Shown here piece after piece: positions 7,843-17,016 of a DNA stretch of 33,044 nucleotides. Source of the stretch: Phycisphaerae bacterium (GTDB lineage: Bacteria > Planctomycetota > Phycisphaerae > Phycisphaerales > UBA1924); assembly GCA_030429485.1 (NCBI GenBank), contig JAUIFD010000019.1, forward strand, positions 1-33,044, given 5' to 3'. The notes under the pieces were generated by a model, which saw only the letters and a list, made by a program, of their open reading frames with translations, was not told where the DNA came from and did no database searches. Position 1 is the first letter of the stretch. The number at the start of each line of letters is the position of its first letter. The position numbers and the translations under genes are program-made.

Positions 7843-9102
7843 GTGACTACGACCGCTGCCCGTCCGTTTGATTCGCGCACCGATGACACGCTTCGCACGC
7901 TCGCGGAGGGTGGGCAGTACAAGCACCTGCGGATGCTGGCGAGCCCGATGGATGCGGAGGTGCGTCTGCGGCGGGACGACGGCTCGCACCACGACTGCCT
8001 GTGTTTCTGCTCGAACAACTACCTCGGGCTCGCGAACCATCCGGAGGTGGTGGAGGCGGGGATCGAGGGGCTGCGGAAGTACGGGGCGGGGACGGCGAGC
8101 GTGCGGTTTATCTGCGGCACGTTTGAGCCTCACGAGCAGCTCGAGGCGACGATCGCGGCGTACATGGGCACGGAATCGAGCTACACGTTCGTGAGCTGTT
8201 GGAACGCGACGGAGGCGCTGTTTCCGACGTTTTGCGAGGCGGGTGACGTGATCGTGTCGGACGAGCTCAACCACGCGTGCATCATCGATTCGATGCGCCT
8301 CACGCCGGTGATCAAGAAGGGCGTGAGGAAGGCGGTTTACAAGCACTCGGATATGGCGAGCCTGCGCGAGGTGCTGAAGAAGTGTGCGGCGGACCCGGAG
8401 ATCACGGGGCAGATCTGGGTGGTGACCGACGGCGTGTTCTCGATGGAGGGGGATATCGCGGACTTGCCGGCGATCCGCGGGCTGTGCGATGCGTTCGGGG
8501 CGCTGCTGGTCGTGGACGATTCGCACGGGCACGGCGTGATGGGGGAGACGGGGCGGGGGACGCATGAGCACTATGGGATGGCAGGCACGGAGGCACGGAG
8601 GCACGAAGGCACGGAGGGGGCGGCAGGGCGTGTCGACTACTTCACCGGGACGTTGGGGAAGGCGCTGGGTGGTGGGGCGGGGGGGTTTATTGCGGGGCCG
8701 AAGCGGGGGACGGAGCTTGTGATTCAGCGCGGGCGGCCGACGCTGTTCTCGAACGCGCTCCCTGTGACGGTGGCGTGCAGCGCGAACAAGGCGATTGAGA
8801 TCGTGATGCGCGAGCCGGAGCGTGTGGCGCGGTTGCGTACGAATACGGCGTACGCGCGCGAGAGGATCAAGGGCGCGGGGTTTGAGGTGATCGAGTCGCC
8901 GACAGCGATCTGCCCGATCATCGTCGGCGAGACGGCGAAGGCGATCGCGATGAGCGCGCGACTGCTGGAGCTTGGCGTGTTTGTGATTGGGTTTGGGTAT
9001 CCGGTGGTGCCCGAGGGCGTGGCGAGGCTGCGCGTGCAGGTCTCGGCGGCGCACACTGAGGCGCACATTGATGCGCTGGTGGATGCGCTGAAGAAGCTGT
9101 AG
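7843..9102 (+). CDS. kbl: 2-amino-3-ketobutyrate CoA ligase (glycine C-acetyltransferase)
   Basis: A PLP enzyme of the alpha-oxoamine synthase family that cleaves 2-amino-3-oxobutyrate with CoA to glycine and acetyl-CoA, the second step of threonine degradation. The 419-residue protein matches Kbl along its length: FCSNNYLGLANHPE, ASVRFICGT, SDELNHACIIDS, VDDSHGHGV, PLP lysine K273 in TGTLGKALGG, and a C-terminal RLRVQVSAAHT. It is about 20 residues longer than E. coli Kbl. Most of the excess is an insert at 248-261 encoded by an 8-bp tandem repeat. The GTG start has GGAG 7 nt upstream. Threonine dehydrogenase (tdh) is not adjacent. Related synthases such as BioF are less likely because of FICGT and the overall match. 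Confidence 0.9.
   Translation: MTTTAARPFDSRTDDTLRTLAEGGQYKHLRMLASPMDAEVRLRRDDGSHHDCLCFCSNNYLGLANHPEVVEAGIEGLRKYGAGTASVRFICGTFEPHEQLEATIAAYMGTESSYTFVSCWNATEALFPTFCEAGDVIVSDELNHACIIDSMRLTPVIKKGVRKAVYKHSDMASLREVLKKCAADPEITGQIWVVTDGVFSMEGDIADLPAIRGLCDAFGALLVVDDSHGHGVMGETGRGTHEHYGMAGTEARRHEGTEGAAGRVDYFTGTLGKALGGGAGGFIAGPKRGTELVIQRGRPTLFSNALPVTVACSANKAIEIVMREPERVARLRTNTAYARERIKGAGFEVIESPTAICPIIVGETAKAIAMSARLLELGVFVIGFGYPVVPEGVARLRVQVSAAHTEAHIDALVDALKKL
8584..8615 (+). repeat. in-frame tandem repeat, 4 x GGCACGGA, inside kbl
   Basis: Four head-to-tail copies of the 8-bp unit GGCACGGA are present (third copy GGCACGAA). With the flanking GGGGGCGGCAGG they encode GTEARRHEGTEGAA, placed between the conserved GRGTHEH and RVDYFTGTLGK segments. 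E. coli Kbl has only a short loop here. Eight bases is not a multiple of three, so only copy numbers that change by three keep the frame. Confidence 0.85.
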
Positions 9103-9129
9103 AGAGAGTCAGGTGAGTCGCAGTTGGGT

Positions 9130-10659
9130 CTATGGTCCCCGCGAGTGTTCGATTTCCAACTCGCGAATACGTACGGCGAGTGACGGTCCTTTGATCTCTT
9201 CACCCGTCGCCTTGTCGATCGAGAGCTGAGCTCCTGTCTCGTCGATCCACTGCTGCATGATTGTGGCGAGTTCGCGCACGCGTTCGGGGTGTTCGCCGGC
9301 GAGGTCGTGGGTCTCGCCGATGTCCTGGTCGAGGTCGTAGAGCTCGAAGTGCCGTTTGGCGTGGAAGTAGATGAGCTTCTCGTCGCCGACGCGGATGGAG
9401 GTGAACGGCCAGATGCCCGGGCCGCTTGCGCCCCACTGGTGCGGCTGATTCCATCCGAGCACGCGGTCGGCGTGGGGCCAGGGCTCTTGGCGGAGGAGCG
9501 GGCCGAGGTCGATGCCGTCGATGGTGTGGTCGGCGGGTAGGGCGACGCCCGCAGCGGCGAGGAGGGTGGGGAAGAGGTCCTGCGTGATGATCGGCTCGGT
9601 GCGCGCGCCGGCGTCATCGGTCACGCCGGGCCACGCGATGACCCACGGCTCGCGCGTGCCGCCCTCGTAGGCGGAGCCCTTGCCGGAGCGGAGCGGTGCG
9701 TTGTGGGTGTGCGGCTCGCCGCCGCGCGCGTGGGCGGAAAGCCCGCCGTTGTCGGAAGTGAAGACGATGATGGTGTTGTCGGTGAGGCCGAGGTCGTCGA
9801 GCGTGTCGAGGATCGAGCCGAGCGCGGTGTCGACGGTTTCGATCATGGTGGCGTAGGCCTGCTCGCGCGGGTCGATGCCTTCGTACTGCTCGGCGTACCG
9901 CTCGTTGACCATGATCGGCGCGTGTACGGCGTAGGGCGCGAAGTCGAGGAAGAACGGCTTGTGCATCGCGGCGGCCTCGCGCAGCAGGCGTGTCGCTTCG
10001 ATGGTGAGCGCTTCGGTGAGGTAGATCTCTTCGCCGTGGTAGGGCTCGAGCCCGGGGACATCCCAGACGCTCGCCTGGTCGGGGTTTCCGCTGCGTTTGC
10101 CGGCTCTGAAGTCGTGGATGCCGTAGTAGCTGCCGGGCGCGCCCGCGGCGTGCCCGGCGACGGTGACGTCGAAGCCGAGGTTGGTGGGGTCGGCGCCGGG
10201 CGTGTCGCGCGCGCCGAAGTGGGCCTTGCCGACGTGCATGGTGTGGTATCCGGCGTCGCGCAGGAGGCCGGGGAGCGTCGGGGCTCCGGGCTGAAGCCCG
10301 TTGAGGTTCCACGCGGGGGCGGCGATGTCGTCGCGTGGGCGCGAGGTGTCGGTGTCTTTGTTGAGCGTCCAGTAGGTGACGTGCGTGCGCGCGGGGCACT
10401 GCCCGGTCATGAGCGCGACTCGGGTCGGCGTGCAGACCGGGGCTGCGGCGTACCCGTTGCGGAAGATCACGCCGCGCTCGGCGAGACGCTCGAGGCTGGG
10501 CGTGCGATAGCGGTCGTTGAAGGGCGTGCGCTCGGTGTGCATGGGCACGGAGCAATCCTGCCAACCCAGATCATCGACAATGAAGACGACGATGTTGGGC
10601 TGCGTCTCTGCGCGGGCGCACGTGGCGACGAATAGGGCGAACATCAACAGCCTGTGCAT
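9130..10659 (-). CDS. secreted sulfatase (arylsulfatase/S1 type)
   Basis: A 509-residue exported sulfatase. The first 17 residues form a signal peptide with a cleavage site near ARA-ET. Metal ligands D29 and D30 lie in VDDLGW. The formylglycine site is C76 in CTPTR, followed by MTGQ. GKAHFG (K145, H147), H246 and SDNGG (D303, N304) complete the active site. Planctomycetes carry many such enzymes for sulfated algal polysaccharides, so a glycan sulfatase is likely, but the substrate cannot be read here. Cys-type activation needs a formylglycine-generating or anaerobic maturase enzyme, which is not in the window. The stop lies 27 bp from the convergent kbl stop. Confidence 0.92.
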   Translation of the reverse strand: MHRLLMFALFVATCARAETQPNIVVFIVDDLGWQDCSVPMHTERTPFNDRYRTPSLERLAERGVIFRNGYAAAPVCTPTRVALMTGQCPARTHVTYWTLNKDTDTSRPRDDIAAPAWNLNGLQPGAPTLPGLLRDAGYHTMHVGKAHFGARDTPGADPTNLGFDVTVAGHAAGAPGSYYGIHDFRAGKRSGNPDQASVWDVPGLEPYHGEEIYLTEALTIEATRLLREAAAMHKPFFLDFAPYAVHAPIMVNERYAEQYEGIDPREQAYATMIETVDTALGSILDTLDDLGLTDNTIIVFTSDNGGLSAHARGGEPHTHNAPLRSGKGSAYEGGTREPWVIAWPGVTDDAGARTEPIITQDLFPTLLAAAGVALPADHTIDGIDLGPLLRQEPWPHADRVLGWNQPHQWGASGPGIWPFTSIRVGDEKLIYFHAKRHFELYDLDQDIGETHDLAGEHPERVRELATIMQQWIDETGAQLSIDKATGEEIKGPSLAVRIRELEIEHSRGP

Positions 10660-10665
10660 CCGCGA

Positions 10666-10671
10666 AGTGTG
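10666..10671 (-). promoter_or_regulatory. candidate -10 element of the sulfatase gene
   Basis: CACACT on the minus strand ends exactly 6 nt before the sulfatase ATG, where no Shine-Dalgarno is seen. It differs from the TACACT-type hexamers of this window by its first base. This suggests a leaderless transcript, with weak support. Confidence 0.25.
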
Positions 10672-10702
10672 GCGTGCGCCGCGCGGGGGTGCAAATGGGC
10701 GG

Positions 10703-10734
10703 AAAACCGGGCCCCGCTTTACGCGGGGGCCCGG
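10703..10734 (-). terminator. rho-independent terminator of the hydrolase operon
   Basis: On the minus strand, CCGGGCCCC-type arms pair over 9 bp (10707-10715 with 10726-10734), extended by GC/GC around a TAAA-containing loop, and are followed by TTTTCC. It lies about 107 nt downstream of the serine hydrolase stop at 10841 and before the sulfatase start, so it should end the SDR-dioxygenase-hydrolase transcript. Confidence 0.7.
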
Positions 10735-10840
10735 GTAGAGAAGAAGCTGTCCGGGTCACCCTCTTGGTGTAGTTTCACCTCGAGCATGAGGCGCGCGTGG
10801 TCGCTGGATGAAACCGGCTTCATCCGCGGGGATGTGTTGC

Positions 10841-11515
10841 TCAGAGGCTGCGTGGTGGGATCGCGCGGAGCATCTTGCTCGTGATCTCCACCTGCTCACG
10901 CGTGACGCTGTGCGGGCGCCCGGGGTATCTCTCGATACGGACCTTCGCGCCCATGCTCTCGAGCAGATGCGCGGATTCGGCGACGCGGGCCCACGGCACG
11001 TGCGGGTCAGGGTCGTTGGCGGAGACGAGCGCGGGTGTGTCGGCGAGCGAGCCGGTGAAGCGGAACGCGTGCCCCGGTGGTCCGATGAGCCCGCCGGTGT
11101 AGGCGGCGATGCACGCGTAGCGCCGAGGGAAGCGGGCGGCGTGGTCGATCGCGAGGCATGCGCCCTGCGAGAAGCCGATGAGTGCGCACCGATCGGGCGT
11201 GAGCCCCGACTCGCCGGCCGCTTCGATGAGGCGCTCGATGACGGCGTGCGCGGAATCCACGCCGGGCTGATTCGCTTCGAGTGGCGCGAGGAAGGAGAGC
11301 GGGTACCACGTGTGCCCGGCGGCTTGGGGCGCCAGGAACGCCACGCCGTCGGCGTCGAACTCGGGCGCGAGCGACATGATGTCGGCCGCGGATGCGCCGC
11401 GACCGTGGAGGAGGATGACCGCGGCGCGTGCTTCGGTGAGCGGCGTGCCGCTCACAAGCACCGGTTCGCCCGCGTGGGGCGGGAGTGCTCGCGAGGTGTC
11501 GATGGGGGTGGTCAC
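10841..11515 (-). CDS. alpha/beta hydrolase, phospholipase/carboxylesterase family (MhqD-like)
   Basis: A 224-residue cytoplasmic serine hydrolase. Seen are the oxyanion segment LLHGRGA, nucleophile S116 in GFSQG, the acid in NDPDPHVP (D170 most likely), and H202 in PGRPHSV. Length and layout fit the AB_hydrolase_2 family of carboxylesterases that includes B. subtilis MhqD. The GTG start overlaps the dioxygenase stop (GTGA on the minus strand), so it is the last gene of a three-gene operon. In Bacillus the equivalent pair MhqE-MhqD is induced by quinones. A role here in processing ring-cleavage products or detoxifying electrophiles is inferred from that context. Confidence 0.87.
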   Translation of the reverse strand: MTTPIDTSRALPPHAGEPVLVSGTPLTEARAAVILLHGRGASAADIMSLAPEFDADGVAFLAPQAAGHTWYPLSFLAPLEANQPGVDSAHAVIERLIEAAGESGLTPDRCALIGFSQGACLAIDHAARFPRRYACIAAYTGGLIGPPGHAFRFTGSLADTPALVSANDPDPHVPWARVAESAHLLESMGAKVRIERYPGRPHSVTREQVEITSKMLRAIPPRSL

Positions 11516-12450
11516 GCGAGCGGCGCCACGTGCTTCTCGATCTCGGCGCGGCGCGGCTCATACTGCGGCGGGAGTTTGAGCGATGTGCCGAGCGATTCGG
11601 CGGGTTCGTCAACGGCGAATCCCGGCGCGTCGGTCGCGATCTCGAAGATCACGCCGCCGGGGATGCGGAAGTAGATCGAGCGGAAGTACTGGCGGTCGAT
11701 CACCGGCGTGACGTTGACGCCAGCGTCTGCGATGCGCGCGGCGATCTCGGTTTGTGCCTCGTCGGTAGGAACGCGCCACGCGACGTGGTGGATCGTCCCC
11801 GCGCCCATGCGCGCAGCCGGCGCAGAGGCGACGTGGACGAGCTCGACGCCATCGCGATCGTCCGTTGATCCGGGGACGGCGAGCGTGGTGCGATCGCCCT
11901 CGCTCCTGGTGACTTCGAAGCCGAGCGTCTCCTGGAGGAACGACTGTGCAGCGTCGGTGTGGGGCGTCTCGATCGCGACGCCCTGCACGCTGGTGATCGC
12001 GTGTGCTTCGTCGATGCCCGGAGCGGACCATGGGCTCGCTGCGGGGCGATCGCTTTGGATGATCGCGAGGCGCATCGCGTGCGGGTCGTCGAAAGTGAGG
12101 CGCGGCGTGCCGTCGCGCTCGTCCTCGGCCGCGTCGATGTGGCGCTCGGCGAGGCGGGCCTGCCAGAAGTCGAGCGAGCCGATGGGGACTCGGAGCGTGG
12201 CGCGAGTGATCTCGGGGGTGCCGCGCACGCCCTGCTTGGCGTGCGGGTGCGGGAAGTGCGTCAGGAGTGAGCCGGGCGAGCCGGCGGCGTCGCCGTAGTA
12301 GAGGTGGTAGACGTACGGGTCGTCGAAGTTGACGGTGCGTTTGACGAGGCGCAACCCCAGCACGTCGGTGTAGAAGGCGGCGTTCTCCGCGGGGCGCGCC
12401 GCGAGCGCCGTGACGTGGTGCAGCCCCGTGATGCGTGCGTCGCCTGTCAC
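11512..12450 (-). CDS. VOC-family ring-cleaving dioxygenase (MhqE/MhqO-like)
   Basis: A 312-residue protein with tandem glyoxalase-like (VOC) modules. The first opens with ITGLHHVTA and FYTDVLGLRLVK; the second holds TIHHVAWRV and ends in PGGVIFEI. Candidate metal ligands are H11/H12, H221/H222 and E270. The LLTHFPHPHAKQG segment is typical of bacterial ring-cleaving dioxygenases of the MhqO/MhqE group, which act on hydroquinones or catechols. The GTG at 12450 is chosen because it lies one base after the SDR stop with GAGGGC upstream; an open frame reaches further but would overlap the SDR gene. The downstream hydrolase overlaps by four bases. Confidence 0.87.
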   Translation of the reverse strand: MTGDARITGLHHVTALAARPAENAAFYTDVLGLRLVKRTVNFDDPYVYHLYYGDAAGSPGSLLTHFPHPHAKQGVRGTPEITRATLRVPIGSLDFWQARLAERHIDAAEDERDGTPRLTFDDPHAMRLAIIQSDRPAASPWSAPGIDEAHAITSVQGVAIETPHTDAAQSFLQETLGFEVTRSEGDRTTLAVPGSTDDRDGVELVHVASAPAARMGAGTIHHVAWRVPTDEAQTEIAARIADAGVNVTPVIDRQYFRSIYFRIPGGVIFEIATDAPGFAVDEPAESLGTSLKLPPQYEPRRAEIEKHVAPLA

Positions 12451-12451
12451 G

Positions 12452-13198
12452 TCAGCCCTCGGCCATCTCGGGTTCGATGACGTTCTCGGCGAAGCTCGCG
12501 TATGCCCCGCCGATCTGCTTGGCGACGGAGTCCGGGAAGACGTGGAACGTACCGGTCCTGAGCCCTTCGAGCAGCGCCTCACCGACGAGCGACGGTGGCT
12601 CCGCGACTTCGCCCAATCCCGCGGCATCGGCCATGTCGGTGGCGATCGGGCCTGGATGCACGCTGAACACTGCCGTGCCCTGCTCGGCCAGCGTGGCGCG
12701 GAGGGCCTGGGTCATGGAGTAGGCCGCGGCCTTGGATGCGCAATAGGTGGAGAAGTCGGGGAAGCTCTTGAGAGAGACGACGGAGTTGACCTGCACGAAC
12801 GCGCCGCCGCCGTTGCTCTTCAGCACGGGCGCGAAGGCTCGTGCGGTGCGCACGAGCCCGTAGAGGTTGGCGTCGAGTTCGAACGCGAGCGCGTCGAGGA
12901 CGTCATCGGCGATGGGGGATGCGCCGCGGAGCACGCCCGCGTTGTTCACGACGATGTGCGCGTCGCTCGCGCGGCTCGCGGCGTCGCGGATCACCGCCTC
13001 GTCGGTGAGGTCGAAGCGGATCGGCGTGATCTGCTCGCCAAACCGGGCGATCAGCGGCTCGGTGGACGACGGGTCGCGCACGGCGGCGTAGACCTTGGCT
13101 ACGCCGGCGCCGAGCAGCGCCTCGGTGATGGCCCTTCCGATCCCGCGGTTGGCGCCCGTCACGAGCGCGATCTTCCCGGCGATGTCATAGGTCGGCAT
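12452..13198 (-). CDS. short-chain dehydrogenase/reductase
   Basis: A 248-residue classical SDR. It has the NAD(P)-binding TGANRGIG (14-21), NNAG (85-88), and the catalytic triad S139, Y152 and K156 in the YCASK motif. [10 protein letters not shown] follows the catalytic residues. It would reduce or oxidise a small alcohol or carbonyl compound; the sequence does not fix the substrate. The ATG has GGAGGACC upstream. It is the first gene of a tight operon with the dioxygenase (1-nt gap) and hydrolase, so a carbonyl or quinone substrate in the same pathway is plausible. Confidence 0.88.
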   Translation of the reverse strand: MPTYDIAGKIALVTGANRGIGRAITEALLGAGVAKVYAAVRDPSSTEPLIARFGEQITPIRFDLTDEAVIRDAASRASDAHIVVNNAGVLRGASPIADDVLDALAFELDANLYGLVRTARAFAPVLKSNGGGAFVQVNSVVSLKSFPDFSTYCASKAAAYSMTQALRATLAEQGTAVFSVHPGPIATDMADAAGLGEVAEPPSLVGEALLEGLRTGTFHVFPDSVAKQIGGAYASFAENVIEPEMAEG

Positions 13199-13264
13199 AT
13201 GTGGTCCTCCTCTCGAACGGGCAACGGTAGGGATGAGGCGGATGCCGGCGCGTACGCCCGTGTG

Positions 13265-15415
13265 CTAGCGGGCGACGGCTGTTGTCGTCAGGTTGGTCGC
13301 CATCCAGGTCTGGTTGGGGTACCACGAGTAACGGACGAACGCATTCGAGTTGGTGTAGCCAAAGACGTTGAGCGAAGAATCGGGGCCTGCGATGCCGGTC
13401 ACCGGGCCGTTGGCGATCACAGGCGAGCCGGCGGGCACTGCGTCGGTAAGCGAGGCGATCGCCCATCCGTCGGCCTGGCGTCCCGGCGCCCACCAGTAGG
13501 TCGTGACGTCGCCTGTCGCGAGGTCGACGCCGACGACATTGAGCCCGTCCCAACTGCTCACGAAGCTCGAGACGGTGTCGGGGTCGAGCGAGGGGCCGTT
13601 GGTCTCGGCGGTGAGTGAGCTTTGCACCCAGTCGCCGCCGAACGACGGCACCCACCAGGTGACGAGCAGAGCGCCGGCGCCATCGATGCCGGCGATGTTG
13701 ATCCCGTTCCAGGAGGTGAGGTAGACGGTGAGTCCACCGACGAGCGGGTCGGAGCCGTACGCGGTGGTGAGGTCGGACAGTCGCCAGTTGGTGATCGTCG
13801 GCGCGGTCCAGACCGACCAGATGGTGCCCTCCGCGTCGAGCCCGGCGATGTTGAGCCCGCCCCAACTCGTTGCGTAGCTCACGAGCCCCGTGATCGCGGG
13901 GGTGGTGGCCCCCGCGGGATCGAGGTCTTGCGTCGAGATGTTGCGGAACGACCAGACCGATCCGCCGCCCGGGGCGTCCTGCGCGGTCTGGCGGAAGTAG
14001 AGCACGTCGCCGGTCGCGGAGAGCCCGGTGAGGTGGGCGTATCCGTCGGGCGAGATCATGACGCCGAGTTCGGTCGCGATGGCTTGCGCGCCGGCGACCT
14101 CATCGGTGAGGATGCGGTACGACCAGGTTGTGTCAGAGGCTTCGGTGTAGAGCGCGAGTCCAGAGCCCGTGACCGCGGCGGCCGTGCTTGCGCCGGTCAT
14201 GGTGTCCACCCATGTCACCAGATCGCCCGTGATGGTCGGGCCGCCAACGGAAGTCAGCAGGTCGATCTGGTACCAGATGGAGTCGCTCTCGAGCTGGTAG
14301 ATCGCCGGGCGGCTGAACTGGTTGGCGCCCGGCACGGAGAAGACCACGCGGTCGTCTGGGCCGGTCCCGCCTCCGCCGTCGTTGCCGAGATCACGAGTCG
14401 CGACGCCGAAGACTGGGATGCTGCCGAAAGCGGCGTCCTCTTCGTGTGGGATGAGGATGCGTCCGTCTTGTCCGATGTAGAGGGTTGTGTCGTCGTCGGA
14501 GTTGTCTTCGTCGAGGATGAGCGCCGAGCCGGAGATTCGCCACTCGCCCTCTTCGATTCGAACGAAGTTGCCCGAGTCCCACTCGTCGAGGTCGTAGAGC
14601 TGGTATTCGCCGTCGCCCTCGAGATCGAGGCGGAACTGGGAGAAGTTGATCCCGCCGCCGACGACCACGCCCCATCCCATGTTGTACGAGCCGACCAACT
14701 CGGATGATGTGAGGGTGGAATCGACGCGCGTCGCGATACCGATGTAGAGCTCGCCGTCGTCGGAGTCGGTGTCGACGAAGATGACGGTGCGCCCGTCGGC
14801 GGAGAGGAAGAAGTACTCTTCCTGGTCGGTGTGTGCGACGCCCCTCTCGTCGACGTCGATGATGAAGGTCTCGTCGTTGGGCATGTCGCCCGAGTAGCGG
14901 ATGAGATCGTTGTTGATCGAGAGGGTGCTCGACTCGGTGAAATAACGGGCTGTGTCGGTGTTGAATCCGATCGCGGTGTACTGATAGGTCCCTGAGAAAT
15001 CGGATCGGCTTACGCCGGAGCCGGGGATCTCGACGAGCACCTCAAGCTCCTCGGTCGAGTTCTCGTACTCACCGAGCCACCATCCCGCCGGGTAGCCGTC
15101 GGCCCAGAGGAACTGGGCGCCGTTGGTCTCGACGGGAGTCGCGTTGAGGAAGCCCTCGTTGTCTTGGCGGATCATCCGTCCGTCGTCGATTTTAAAGATC
15201 TTGTCGTAGGAGAGATCGTCGTAGTCGTCGCGCCCGCCGCGGTCGTCGACCCAGGTCTGCGAGCCGGTCACGTTGCCGTCGTCGTCGACGGTGACCTCTT
15301 CGATGAAGGTGTTGGCCGCGGCCTGTCCCAGGCCGTTAGGCCCAAAGACGAGGGCCACTCCGGCGTAGTCCGACGAGAGGAGCGCACGGGGTTCCAGCGA
15401 TTCGAACTTGTGCAT
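13265..15415 (-). CDS. LEPR-motif surface protein with repeat modules and propeller-like C-terminus
   Basis: A 716-residue protein starting MHKFESLEPRALLSS, the LEPR-type motif found at the start of many planctomycete surface proteins, without a classical signal peptide. Residues about 18-340 are acidic and Asp/Gly-rich, with at least two modules of about 100 residues: one opens SGTYQYTAIGF (141) and ends IGIATR (230), the other opens VGSYNMGWG (241) and ends FGVATR (341). Residues about 365-716 hold roughly six beta-rich repeats of 50-61 residues marked by N-I-A-G-L-D-type motifs at 522, 573, 626 and 683, with weaker ones at 411 and 461. This suggests a six-bladed propeller. The function is unknown; binding or adhesion is a guess. 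AGGA lies before the ATG. It is transcribed in the same direction as fumC, 39 bp downstream. Confidence 0.8.
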   Translation of the reverse strand: MHKFESLEPRALLSSDYAGVALVFGPNGLGQAAANTFIEEVTVDDDGNVTGSQTWVDDRGGRDDYDDLSYDKIFKIDDGRMIRQDNEGFLNATPVETNGAQFLWADGYPAGWWLGEYENSTEELEVLVEIPGSGVSRSDFSGTYQYTAIGFNTDTARYFTESSTLSINNDLIRYSGDMPNDETFIIDVDERGVAHTDQEEYFFLSADGRTVIFVDTDSDDGELYIGIATRVDSTLTSSELVGSYNMGWGVVVGGGINFSQFRLDLEGDGEYQLYDLDEWDSGNFVRIEEGEWRISGSALILDEDNSDDDTTLYIGQDGRILIPHEEDAAFGSIPVFGVATRDLGNDGGGGTGPDDRVVFSVPGANQFSRPAIYQLESDSIWYQIDLLTSVGGPTITGDLVTWVDTMTGASTAAAVTGSGLALYTEASDTTWSYRILTDEVAGAQAIATELGVMISPDGYAHLTGLSATGDVLYFRQTAQDAPGGGSVWSFRNISTQDLDPAGATTPAITGLVSYATSWGGLNIAGLDAEGTIWSVWTAPTITNWRLSDLTTAYGSDPLVGGLTVYLTSWNGINIAGIDGAGALLVTWWVPSFGGDWVQSSLTAETNGPSLDPDTVSSFVSSWDGLNVVGVDLATGDVTTYWWAPGRQADGWAIASLTDAVPAGSPVIANGPVTGIAGPDSSLNVFGYTNSNAFVRYSWYPNQTWMATNLTTTAVAR

Positions 15416-15454
15416 GGGGCTTTCCTGGTCGCGCCGTCGGGCGGGGGTAGTGGG

Positions 15455-16897
<1,443 letters not shown>

Positions 16898-17016
16898 GCG
16901 GCCCTCGCTGGTGTTTGTGGGAGGGGATGGTAGAAGGGGCGGGTACACTGATCGAAACCCGGGTGGGGCTCGGGCGTACCAACCACAGGCCGGACACCTG
17001 CCCGCGGAGAACTCCG

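Noticed and set aside
7558-9066. 502-codon minus-strand frame opposite kbl
   Set aside because: His/Arg/Pro-rich shadow of a conserved PLP enzyme; no homology-like motifs.
12410-13618. 402-codon plus-strand frame spanning the SDR gene and the end of the LEPR gene
   Set aside because: It crosses two genes with clear conserved motifs on the other strand, and its translation is Gly/Arg/Val shadow sequence.
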